Below are positions 18,236 through 26,509 of a stretch of 64,000 nucleotides of DNA, piece after piece (the stretch's first letter is position 1; every line of letters begins with the position of its first letter). Source of the stretch: Pseudolysobacter antarcticus (lineage in GTDB: Bacteria; Pseudomonadota; Gammaproteobacteria; Xanthomonadales; Rhodanobacteraceae); contig NZ_CP035704.1 of the NCBI RefSeq assembly GCF_004168365.1, positions 1,302,001-1,366,000 on the forward strand, read 5' to 3'. Made by a program: the position numbers and the translations under genes. The notes beneath the pieces were generated by a model. The model saw nothing but the letters and a program-made list of their open reading frames with translations. It did not search any database and was not told where the DNA came from.

Positions 18236-19368
18236 TGGATGTCGTTATTGCAAGCTCGATCGACGCATTTGCGCGCGACGAGTGGAATCGCCTGTTTCCG
18301 CACGAGCTTGAAGACTGGTCGTATTACCGCGCGGTTGAGCGCGCCGGCCTGACCGATTTCAATTACCTGTATTTTGCGCTGCGCGAAAACGGTGAGTTGC
18401 GCGCCGTAGTGCCGGCGTTTCTGACCGATTACCGCCTCGATACCACGTTGCAAGGCGGCTTGCGCAAGGTCACCGATGCGATCTGTCGTATATTTCCGCG
18501 CCTGCTGCGGCTGCGGTTGTTGTCACTCGGTTCGCCAGTCAGCGAAGTCTGTCATCTCGGTTTTGCGCCGGACTGCGAGCCTGCCGAGCAAGCACGTTTG
18601 CTCGCAATGATCCTCGGCGCAGTCGAGCGGGAAGCGCAAGTACGACGGATCGGCATGATCGCGATCAAGGATGCGGGCGAAGGGCAAGACGATTTATGGG
18701 CCGAGGCCTGTGCGGTCGCCGGTTTGCGTCGTCAGCCGGGATTGCCGACGGCGAGTCTCGACCTGCCGCATGCAACGCTCGACGACTATCTGGCAGCACT
18801 GAGTGCCGGCACCCGCAAGGACATGCGTCGCAAACTCAAGAACGCGACCGCGCTGCGCATCGAATGGCGCGACAATATCGACGATATCCGCGATGACGTG
18901 CTGCGCCTGTATCGTGCCACGTTCGATCACGCCGAATTCCAGTTCGAGGAACTCACGCCAGCGTATTTCCAGAATGTGCTGAGCGAACTCGGCGACCGCG
19001 CCAGTTGCGTGACGTATTGGCTGGATCAGCAACTGATCGCGTTCAATCTCGTGCTGCACGATGAGCGGCGCCTGCTCGACAAATTTTTCGGCATGGATTA
19101 CGCCCTTTCACGCAAGTACAGCTTGTATTACGTCAGCTGGATGGAAAACGTGCGCTATTGCCTGGCGCAGCGCATTCCGGTGTATCAAAGCGGGCAGGGA
19201 TTGCATCACGAAAAACTGCGCCTCGGCAGTCGCCTGGCGGCGAACTGGTTATGGTATCGACATCGCAATCGTCTGCTTGATCGCATCTTCGCCGAGGTCG
19301 AGCGCCTGTTTCGCCTCGACCGTCTCGACGCCGATCTGACGCATCACATCAAGGAACCGAATCGATGA
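18235..19368 (+). CDS. FemAB/GNAT-like N-acyltransferase (COG3146-type)
   Basis: 377 residues resembling predicted N-acyltransferases of the FemAB/peptidogalycan group. A GNAT-like core is suggested by SAGTRKDMRRKLKNA, the strand CVTYWLDQQLIAFNLVLHDE and the late motif YQSGQGLHHEKLRLGSRLA. It is translationally coupled on both sides (TGATG upstream, ATGA downstream). With an ACP in the same run, it could move an acyl chain from ACP to an amine. No transmembrane helix is seen. Confidence 0.78.
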   Translation: MDVVIASSIDAFARDEWNRLFPHELEDWSYYRAVERAGLTDFNYLYFALRENGELRAVVPAFLTDYRLDTTLQGGLRKVTDAICRIFPRLLRLRLLSLGSPVSEVCHLGFAPDCEPAEQARLLAMILGAVEREAQVRRIGMIAIKDAGEGQDDLWAEACAVAGLRRQPGLPTASLDLPHATLDDYLAALSAGTRKDMRRKLKNATALRIEWRDNIDDIRDDVLRLYRATFDHAEFQFEELTPAYFQNVLSELGDRASCVTYWLDQQLIAFNLVLHDERRLLDKFFGMDYALSRKYSLYYVSWMENVRYCLAQRIPVYQSGQGLHHEKLRLGSRLAANWLWYRHRNRLLDRIFAEVERLFRLDRLDADLTHHIKEPNR

Positions 19369-19772
19369 ATCTCACCGCAAAACCCGCACGCTGGTTGAAT
19401 CCGGTGGCGCTGGCCTGGCTGATTTTGCTTGGCTTCGAAACCTTGTGTCAGGTTTCGTTGAAACTCGCGGGCGAGCAATCGGGCGCGTTCGAATTCACTT
19501 TGGCTGCGGCCTTGAATGCAGCGCGCTCGCCATGGCTATGGAGCGCGGCGGGTTGTTATCTCGGTGCGTTTCTGGCGTGGATGGTGATTCTGCGCAAGTC
19601 TTCGTTGTCCAGCGCGTTTCCGACCAGTGCGATCGTGTTTGTCGCAGTGATGGGCGCGTCGTTCTTGATCGTCGGCGAATCGCTGAACTGGTCGAAGTTG
19701 CTCGGCTCCGCGATTATCGTTTGCGGCATCCTGATGCTGGGTTCGGATACGCCCAAGCCGACCGATCATTAG
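19365..19772 (+). CDS. Small four-helix (SMR/EamA-like) membrane protein 2
   Basis: 135 residues, four hydrophobic helices, starting within the stop of the acyltransferase gene (ATGA). The motif AWMVILRKSSLSSAFPTSAI and the final helix resemble the ArnF/EmrE-like group. It is clearly divergent from the first small protein of this operon, which fits a paired antiparallel transporter or flippase. Confidence 0.82.
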   Translation: MNLTAKPARWLNPVALAWLILLGFETLCQVSLKLAGEQSGAFEFTLAAALNAARSPWLWSAAGCYLGAFLAWMVILRKSSLSSAFPTSAIVFVAVMGASFLIVGESLNWSKLLGSAIIVCGILMLGSDTPKPTDH

Positions 19773-19884
19773 GCGCAACGCGACGCAAGCCGTCTGCGCG
19801 ATAAACACCAACCGCGTAAAACCTCAAAGTTTACCGGCGCATACGCTAAACTATGCGCAGGAACAGGGCATCCCGGAGAAATGA

Positions 19885-20151
19885 ATGAGTAATGTGCAGG
19901 AAACCATTTTCGCCATCATCGCCAAGGAATCGGGCATTGAGGCGAGCAAGATCACGCTCGAATCCACATTGAAGGACCTCGAAATCGATTCGCTCGATGC
20001 GGTGCAGATCATTTTCGAGCTCGAAGACAAATTCAAGATCACCTTGCCCGATCGCGACCCGACTGTCGACACTGATTCGGTGCAGGGTCTGGTGACCGCG
20101 GTCGAACGCTTGATCGCAGAGAAAGAAGCCGGCGCTCCCGTGCTGAGCTGA
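19885..20151 (+). CDS. Acyl carrier protein, dedicated
   Basis: 88 residues with the phosphopantetheine Ser in the helix-II motif EIDSLDAVQIIFELEDKF and an acidic surface typical of ACPs. GGAGA lies 6 nt before the ATG at 19885. Its place between an acyltransferase/transporter operon and a KAS-II gene, and not with fabD/fabG, suggests a specialised ACP rather than the housekeeping one. Confidence 0.92.
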   Translation: MSNVQETIFAIIAKESGIEASKITLESTLKDLEIDSLDAVQIIFELEDKFKITLPDRDPTVDTDSVQGLVTAVERLIAEKEAGAPVLS

Positions 20152-20213
20152 CGCATTCGTCACCACTGAGACGATCGAACGATGCATTTATTCAAACCTC
20201 GAACGAGATTCAC

Positions 20214-21425
20214 ATGCGGCGTGTCGTAATTACCGGAATGGGCTCGTTGTCGGCGCTCGGACTCGATGCGGCGACGTGCTGGAACGCGATGCGCGAAGGC
20301 CACCAAGGCATCGCGCCGATCAGCCGGATCGATGCAAGCACACTCAAGGCGCGCATCGCTGCCGAGGTGCGCGGTTTCGATCCGCTGCAGCATTTCAGCG
20401 AAAAACAATTGATGCTGCTGGATCGCGTTTCGCAGTTCGCGCTGGTCGCGGCGCGCGAGGCGGTCAAACAATCCGGCATCGATTTTTCGGCGGATGAACT
20501 CGGCGATCGTACCGCGTGCATCATCGGCACGGGCGTCGGTGGCGAGACCACGCACGACGAAGCATCGCGCCGCTTGTATGGCGAGAATGCACGACCGCAT
20601 CCGCTCAGCATCGTGCGTCTGATGTCGAATGCGCCGGCATGCCAGGTCAGTATCGAATTCAAACTTACCGGCCCGGCGTTTGCTGTGGTCAGCGCGTGTG
20701 CGTCGTCCAATCACGCGATGGCGCAGGCGTTCCACATGGTGCGCAGCGGCCAGGTCGATGCGGCCGTGACCGGTGGCACTGAGGCCTGCATCACGCTCGG
20801 CTGCGCCAAGGCGTGGGAAGCAATGCGCGTGCTGGCCGATGACACGTGTCGTCCGTTCAGCAAACAACGTCGTGGCCTTGTGCTTGGCGAAGGTGCGGCC
20901 ATTTTTGTGCTCGAAACATTGGAGCATGCGCAGGCGCGCGGCGCGAATATTCTCGCCGAATTTGCTGGCGCCGGCATGTCGGCGGATGCGGCGGATATCG
21001 TGTTTCCGTCCGAAGTCGGTGCGGCGCGCGCGATCGAGCGCGCATTGTCGGATGCAAAACTCAACGTTGCCGACGTCGGTTACATCAACGCGCACGGCAC
21101 CGGCACGCCGGCCAACGATCCGACCGAAACCGCGGCGATCCGGCGCGTGTTTGGCGCGTATGCCGATGGACTCGCGGTGTCGTCGACCAAATCGATGCAC
21201 GGTCATGCGCTCGGCGCGGCCGGCGCGATTGAGCTGGTCGCGGCGATCGGTACGTTGCGTGATGGCGTGATTGCGCCGACCATGAATTTTGTCGATCCCG
21301 ATCCGGCCTGCGATCTTGATTACGTGCCGAACACCGCGCGCGAAAAAACCGTGCGTGCGGTCTTGTCCAACTCGTTCGCTTTCGGCGGCCTCAACGCGGT
21401 CATCGCACTGAAACAGGCGCCGTAA
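20214..21425 (+). CDS. Beta-ketoacyl-ACP synthase II (FabF-like)
   Basis: 403 residues with the Cys-His-His triad of condensing enzymes: Cys in VVSACASSNHAMAQAF, His in NAHGTGTPANDPTE and His in SMHGHALGAAGAIE. The N-terminus (MRRVVITGMGSLSALG) is typical. It elongates ACP-bound acyl chains with malonyl-ACP. It follows the dedicated ACP by 62 nt. No ketoreductase or dehydratase is adjacent, so it would either borrow the FAS-II enzymes or make a short unreduced product. Confidence 0.93.
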   Translation: MRRVVITGMGSLSALGLDAATCWNAMREGHQGIAPISRIDASTLKARIAAEVRGFDPLQHFSEKQLMLLDRVSQFALVAAREAVKQSGIDFSADELGDRTACIIGTGVGGETTHDEASRRLYGENARPHPLSIVRLMSNAPACQVSIEFKLTGPAFAVVSACASSNHAMAQAFHMVRSGQVDAAVTGGTEACITLGCAKAWEAMRVLADDTCRPFSKQRRGLVLGEGAAIFVLETLEHAQARGANILAEFAGAGMSADAADIVFPSEVGAARAIERALSDAKLNVADVGYINAHGTGTPANDPTETAAIRRVFGAYADGLAVSSTKSMHGHALGAAGAIELVAAIGTLRDGVIAPTMNFVDPDPACDLDYVPNTAREKTVRAVLSNSFAFGGLNAVIALKQAP

Positions 21426-21508
21426 ATCCCGCTTTAATGAAATGAATATCGCGGTGTCCTTGCCGCGTGTCCTTTGCAAGTTTGCCTATTCGAGTTATGG
21501 AGATAAAC

Positions 21509-22504
21509 GTGAAAAGACGTGGTTTTGTTTTGGGTTCTCTCGCTGTTCTGACGGCATCGATCATGCCGCTGCTTTCCCATGCCGCACCGGCTGCCGCTGC
21601 TGCCGCAGCGCCGGTTTCGGTATTGCCGTTTACCTGGGATATCGCGCCGCCGCTCGACACGCGCGAAAATTTCGTCGCGTGGATGGTGAAAAACCGCGGT
21701 GAAGATGCAGCGTTTGTGGGCAAGCGCTGGGATCGTCTGCAGGCGATGTTGACCAACAAGGATCTGAGTGCCGATCGCGAAAAGCGTGCGTTCCTGCTGA
21801 CGCCGCGCGAAGACTTCGTCCGTCCGATCAATCGCGCTCATTCCTATGACAGCGCGTTCCTCGATATCGGTTATGGCGTGACCATTTCCGGCCCGCATCT
21901 GGTCGGTCACATGACCGCGTCGCTGGATGTGAAGCAGGGCGAGAAAGTGCTCGAAATCGGCACCGGTTCGGGTTACCAGTCGGCGTATCTGTCGCACCTG
22001 ACCGACAAGGTATTCTCGATCGAAATCATCAAGCCGCTAGCCGAACGCACGCGCGGTGTCTACGACGATCTGATCAAGAAAGGCTACAACGAATTCAAGA
22101 ACATCACCTCGAAGCAGGCCGACGGTTATTACGGCTGGGAAGAGAATGGCCCGTTCGACAAGATCATCGTTACTTGCGGTATCGATCACGTGCCGCCGCC
22201 GCTGCTGAAGCAGCTCAAGGCCGGTGGCATCATGGTCATTCCGGTTGGCCCGCCTGGTGCGCAGCGTGTGCTCAAGGTGGTCAAGAATCAGGCCGCCGAC
22301 GGCACCATCACGGTCACGCGCAGCGATATCTACAACGGCAAAATCGTACCGTTCGTACCGTTCACCAAGCTCGAAGGCGACGTGATCAAAGCCACGCATA
22401 ACGGCAAGCCGGATACCGACAAGGTCGAAGGCATAACGCCGCCGCCGGCCAAGCCTGCAGCTGACAAGCCTGCAACCGACAAGCCCGTGCCGGCGAAGCA
22501 ATAA
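21509..22504 (+). CDS. Exported PIMT-like (protein-L-isoaspartate) methyltransferase
   Basis: 331 residues. A GGAG 6 nt before a GTG at 21509 sets the start, giving MKRRGFVLGSLAVLTASIMP, a signal peptide with an RR start. The class I SAM-binding motif is VLEIGTGSGYQSAYLSHL, with a post-motif DKIIVTCGIDHVPPPLL as in PIMT. The last 25 residues are a Pro/Ala/Lys repeat. PIMTs repair isoaspartyl residues and are usually cytosolic, so a periplasmic one is unusual; its source of SAM is unclear. Confidence 0.8.
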   Translation: MKRRGFVLGSLAVLTASIMPLLSHAAPAAAAAAAPVSVLPFTWDIAPPLDTRENFVAWMVKNRGEDAAFVGKRWDRLQAMLTNKDLSADREKRAFLLTPREDFVRPINRAHSYDSAFLDIGYGVTISGPHLVGHMTASLDVKQGEKVLEIGTGSGYQSAYLSHLTDKVFSIEIIKPLAERTRGVYDDLIKKGYNEFKNITSKQADGYYGWEENGPFDKIIVTCGIDHVPPPLLKQLKAGGIMVIPVGPPGAQRVLKVVKNQAADGTITVTRSDIYNGKIVPFVPFTKLEGDVIKATHNGKPDTDKVEGITPPPAKPAADKPATDKPVPAKQ

Positions 22505-22527
22505 CGGTTTTGATGCAAAGGTCTCAT

Positions 22528-22560
22528 CGCCGTCATTCCCGCCTGTGCGGAATGACGGCG
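22528..22560. repeat. Palindromic repeat unit (12-bp perfect stem)
   Basis: CGCCGTCATTCC and GGAATGACGGCG form a perfect stem around a 9-nt loop after the PIMT-like gene. The core CGTCATTCC...GC is shared with the larger inverted pair at 29770-29883, suggesting a dispersed intergenic repeat family. It could also serve as a transcript-end hairpin. Confidence 0.65.
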
Positions 22561-22675
22561 CAATGGTTAGGCTCCGTTCCATCATTCGACTGCCGCCAGC
22601 CGGCGGTCGAGATTCCTCAAGCCGCATGACGCGCATCAGCGCGCATCCGGCGACAGCAAGGCTCAGTAGAACGCA

Positions 22676-25339
22676 ATGACCCTCAGCAAATCTCCACCGC
22701 GCACCGGCGCCAACGAACAACCCGCACTGCTTTTTTATCTCGCTGTGGCGATGGTGTCGGCAGCGATCATCGCGCTGCAGATCGTCATCATGCGTGTTTT
22801 CGCCGTCGGCAGTTGGGCGCATTTCGGCTCGATGGTGGTGAGCCTGGCGATGATGGGTTTCGGCCTCACCAGCGTAGTGATGTGCGCGGCGAATGCGTGG
22901 TTCGAGCGGCATTGGCGTGGTGTCGCGAACGTGGCGCTGTTGTTGTTCGGCCCGCTGATCATTGCTTCGAATCTGCTCGCGCAGCAGATTCCGTTCAATG
23001 CGATTTTTCTGGTTTCCGATCCGCTGCAGAAGTGGCGGCTGTTCGCGAACTTCGTGCTTTATCTGCTGCCGTTCCTGAGCGGCGCGTTTTTCCTCGGCGC
23101 GGTATTCCTGCGCATGAAAGCGATTTTCGGTCGCGTGTATTTCGCCGATCTCGCCGGCGCTGGCGTCGGTGGTCTCGTGGTGCTGGCGACCTTGTATGTT
23201 TTTCGTCCCGACGATTTGATCGTCGTGCCGCTGCTGTTGTGGCTGATCGGCAGCGCGATGTGGTTTGCGCATCAGCGCAGCACAAAAAATCTGATCGGCG
23301 TCGCCGCGGTTGCGGCATTGTGTTTCGCGACGCAAATTTTCCTGCCGTCTTATCTCGGTATTTCCAAGCTCGCGGTATCGGATTACAAAGGCGTTTCCTA
23401 CGCGCGCAAGTTCCCGGATAACCAGCGCATCTACGAAAACGCATCGCCGTTCGGTTATCTCGAAGTCTATTCCAGCTCGTACCTGCATTTTGCGCCGGGG
23501 CTTTCCGACAACGCCGCGTTCAATCTGCCGGAGATGCCGGCCAATGCCTACCTCGGCATGTACATCGACGGCGAAGGTCCATTCGGCATCATGCGTAATC
23601 TGTCCGATGCGGAGAGCGCGTATTTCCGTTTTCTGCCGATGGTTTATCCGTACCAGATCAAGTCCGATCCGAATACGTTTGTGGTGCAGTTCGGTGGCGG
23701 CATCTCGACCGAAGTGGCCTTGCGTTATTCGAAGCACGTCACCGTCGCCGAATCCAATCCGGCGATTCTCGCCGCGTTCCGCAACGACAAAACGCTGCGC
23801 GAGTTCAGCGGCGATGTGCTCGGCAATCCAAAACTCACCACGATCGATTACGACGGACGGCTATTTCTCGCGAATACCGATCAGCGTTTCGACGTGATCG
23901 ATCTGAGCCTCGCCGACTCGGCCGGATTGTCGAATCCCGGCGGTTTTGCGATCGTCGAAAAATACGCCTACACGCGTGAGGCGATGACCGCGTACATGCG
24001 CGCGCTGGCGCCGGGCGGCGTTTTATCGGTGACGTTGTGGAACAAGGAAGAACCGCCGAAATCGATTCTCAAGTTGTATGCGACGATGGCTGATGCGGCG
24101 CGCAGTCTCGAACCGGGCGCGGCGATCGACGATCGTTTTTATGCAGTGTCGAGTTATCTATCGACCACCACAGTGTTGTACAAACGCGGCGGTTTCAGCG
24201 CCGCAGACATGACCAAATTGCACGCCCATTCGCATGCGATGTCGTTCGATGAAATCACCTATCCCGGATTCGTCTACGACACCACGCAGACGACCGCGAC
24301 ACTTGATGCATACGAAGCCGGCATCTTCGGTGCGGAAGCCACCGTAAAAGCCGCGGGCCCGACCGAGCCGGATGCTGGCGTAACTGCAAACGCCAATCCT
24401 GCCGAGCCGATGGCGGATCCGACGGGCACCACCGATTCGACCTCGTCAGCCACGCCGACCCAACTGCCCGCGACCACGCTCGCACAACTCGCGTGGAGTA
24501 GCTTGATTCACGGTGGCTGGGACGACATCGCGCATCGTTACGTGTTCGACGCGCGACCGCTGACCAACAACCATCCGTACTTCGCCGCGTACGTAAAACC
24601 GGCCGATCTCACGCGTGTCAGCGACCGGCTCGAACTGTTCCAGGACGAATGGGGTTACCTGCTGGTGTGGGCAACGTTCGGCATCGCGCTGCTCGCGGCG
24701 ATCGTGTTGATCGCGTTCCCGGTCGCCTTCGGTTGGCGTACCATTTTCAGCCGTTATCCGGGACAGTTTCGCACCATCCTGTATTTTGCGTGCCTCGGTC
24801 TCGGTTACATCGTCGTGGAAGTTTCGCTGATCGCAAAGTTCGTGCTGGCGTTGAGTAACCCGACCATTTCCGCATCGATCCTGATCACCGGCATGCTGGT
24901 GTTTTCCGGCCTCGGCAGTCTGGTTTCGGAGCGTTACATGGAGCGCGCGCGCACCGTCATGCCGCGCATCTTCGTCGCGATCGCGGCATTGTTGATCGCC
25001 TACAGTTTCCTGCTCGACCCGGTGCTCGATCGTCTCGGCAGCCTGCCTTACGCGCTGCGTTTGTTGTTCTCGTTTGCGCTGATTGCGCCGCCCGCATTTC
25101 TCATGGGTTTCCCGATGTCGATCGCGATGACCTGGCTCGGTCGCCTTGGCAAGGACGCGATGTTCCTGTGGGCGTGGGGCATCAACGGTTCGTTCTCGGT
25201 AGTCGGCGCGGCGGCAGTGCCGATCATCGCAACGTCGTTCGGATTGGCCGCGTGTTTGCAGGTCAGCGGTGGCGCGTATCTGCTCGCGATCCCGGCGTTT
25301 TTCGCGATCTTCCTGCCGCTGAAAAAAGCCGCGGGATAA
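22676..25339 (+). CDS. Large membrane protein with spermidine-synthase-like domain
   Basis: 887 residues: about six hydrophobic helices at the N-terminus (residues 20-230), a soluble spermidine-synthase-like Rossmann domain in the middle (VVQFGGGISTEVALRYSKHV, then TIDYDGRLFL and FDVIDLSLAD) and about six helices at the C-terminus. The layout matches membrane-embedded SpeE-like proteins whose substrate is unknown. A Pro/Thr/Ala-rich low-complexity insertion lies at roughly nt 24340-24480. An exported hydrolase follows after 7 nt. Confidence 0.8.
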   Translation: MTLSKSPPRTGANEQPALLFYLAVAMVSAAIIALQIVIMRVFAVGSWAHFGSMVVSLAMMGFGLTSVVMCAANAWFERHWRGVANVALLLFGPLIIASNLLAQQIPFNAIFLVSDPLQKWRLFANFVLYLLPFLSGAFFLGAVFLRMKAIFGRVYFADLAGAGVGGLVVLATLYVFRPDDLIVVPLLLWLIGSAMWFAHQRSTKNLIGVAAVAALCFATQIFLPSYLGISKLAVSDYKGVSYARKFPDNQRIYENASPFGYLEVYSSSYLHFAPGLSDNAAFNLPEMPANAYLGMYIDGEGPFGIMRNLSDAESAYFRFLPMVYPYQIKSDPNTFVVQFGGGISTEVALRYSKHVTVAESNPAILAAFRNDKTLREFSGDVLGNPKLTTIDYDGRLFLANTDQRFDVIDLSLADSAGLSNPGGFAIVEKYAYTREAMTAYMRALAPGGVLSVTLWNKEEPPKSILKLYATMADAARSLEPGAAIDDRFYAVSSYLSTTTVLYKRGGFSAADMTKLHAHSHAMSFDEITYPGFVYDTTQTTATLDAYEAGIFGAEATVKAAGPTEPDAGVTANANPAEPMADPTGTTDSTSSATPTQLPATTLAQLAWSSLIHGGWDDIAHRYVFDARPLTNNHPYFAAYVKPADLTRVSDRLELFQDEWGYLLVWATFGIALLAAIVLIAFPVAFGWRTIFSRYPGQFRTILYFACLGLGYIVVEVSLIAKFVLALSNPTISASILITGMLVFSGLGSLVSERYMERARTVMPRIFVAIAALLIAYSFLLDPVLDRLGSLPYALRLLFSFALIAPPAFLMGFPMSIAMTWLGRLGKDAMFLWAWGINGSFSVVGAAAVPIIATSFGLAACLQVSGGAYLLAIPAFFAIFLPLKKAAG

Positions 25340-25346
25340 CGCAGGG

Positions 25347-26441
25347 ATGTTCGCGCCGTCGCAACGAATGCCACGCGGTTTTTCGCTGCTGAAATCCTGC
25401 GCGGCGCTGTTACTTTTAATGGTGCTGTCGGGTGCGGTTTTGGCCGCGCCGACCGCCGCGAAGACCATCCCATCATTCGCGGCGAAAACCGCAGCCGCGA
25501 GTGCCGCAAAAAAGCCGCTCGCGCCATTGCCCGCAGCGAAACTCGCGCTCGTCAACTTCAAGACCGCGCCGTTTCCGTATCGCGGTTTGATCCCGGATTC
25601 CGGCAAGCATTTTCTCGATACCAGCGAGGGCAATCGCACCGGTCATACCGCACGCGACGGTGTGCACTGGGAAGATGCGATCTATCGCGATAGCCGCGTA
25701 TTGTTGTACATGCCAGCGGGATTCGACATCCGCAAACCGGCGCTGATGGTGGTGTTTTTTCACGGCAACGGCGCGCTGCTGACACGCGATGTCATCGAGC
25801 GTCAGCAAGTGGTCGAGCAGCTCGCCAGATCCGGCGCGAATGCGGTTTTGGTCGCGCCACAATTCGCGATCGATGCGGCCGATTCGAGCGCGGGGCGTTT
25901 CTGGCAACGTCGCGGATTCATCGAATTTGTCGGCGAGGCGGGCGCGCGTCTAGTCGAACTGTATGGCGACAAACGCGCTGAGTCGCGCATCTCGCAAATG
26001 CCTGTTGTCTTGGTCGCCTACAGCGGCGGTTATCTGCCGGCGGCGTGGTCGCTGGCGATCGGTGGCGCGGGCCGACGTTTGCGCGGTGTGGTGATGCTCG
26101 ACGCGATGTACGGCAACATCGACAAGTTCACGAGTTGGGTCGAGCAGATGCGCTGGCCGACGTTTTTCCTCAGCGCGTATACCGAATCCAGTCGTGAGGG
26201 CAACGAAGCGTTTATGCAGGAATTGAAAGAAGCAAACGTGCGCTTCAAAACTGCGCCACCAAAGAATTTTTCGCAGGGCGGCGTGACCATCCTCAGCACC
26301 GATCCCAATACCAAACACGAGGATTTCGTCACGCATGCGTGGGTCGACAATCCGCTGCGCTGGGTGCTGGAACGCATCCCCGGATTCGCGCGTTACAGCG
26401 AACCGGTCAAACTCAAGTCGAGCAAAACGAAGTCGAAATAA
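25347..26441 (+). CDS. Exported alpha/beta hydrolase-like protein
   Basis: 364 residues with an N-terminal signal peptide (residues 10-35; an internal ATG at 25368 is an alternative start) and an Ala/Lys-rich linker. The fold is suggested by VVFFHGNGALL (oxyanion), the nucleophile elbow VLVAYSGGYLPAAW and the late His in KHEDFVTHAWV. It is 7 nt downstream of the spermidine-synthase-like gene and likely co-transcribed. The substrate is unknown. Confidence 0.75.
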   Translation: MFAPSQRMPRGFSLLKSCAALLLLMVLSGAVLAAPTAAKTIPSFAAKTAAASAAKKPLAPLPAAKLALVNFKTAPFPYRGLIPDSGKHFLDTSEGNRTGHTARDGVHWEDAIYRDSRVLLYMPAGFDIRKPALMVVFFHGNGALLTRDVIERQQVVEQLARSGANAVLVAPQFAIDAADSSAGRFWQRRGFIEFVGEAGARLVELYGDKRAESRISQMPVVLVAYSGGYLPAAWSLAIGGAGRRLRGVVMLDAMYGNIDKFTSWVEQMRWPTFFLSAYTESSREGNEAFMQELKEANVRFKTAPPKNFSQGGVTILSTDPNTKHEDFVTHAWVDNPLRWVLERIPGFARYSEPVKLKSSKTKSK

Positions 26442-26457
26442 CCGCTGTTTGAGCGAC

Positions 26458-26493
26458 CGGTGTTGCCGGTCGAATAATCGAACGGCAACACCG
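26458..26493. terminator. Bidirectional hairpin between convergent genes
   Basis: CGGTGTTGCCG and CGGCAACACCG form an 11-bp perfect stem between the exported hydrolase (+) and the aminotransferase (-). There is no strong U tract. Confidence 0.55.
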
Positions 26494-26509
26494 ATTCAGC
26501 CGAGCCGGA

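Noticed and set aside
20160-21479. 439-codon minus-strand frame opposite the ketosynthase
   Set aside because: Mirror of KAS-II coding bias; no recognisable family, Arg/His-rich composition.
22037-23737. 566-codon minus-strand frame
   Set aside because: Antisense across two real genes and the intergenic palindrome; composition is non-protein-like.
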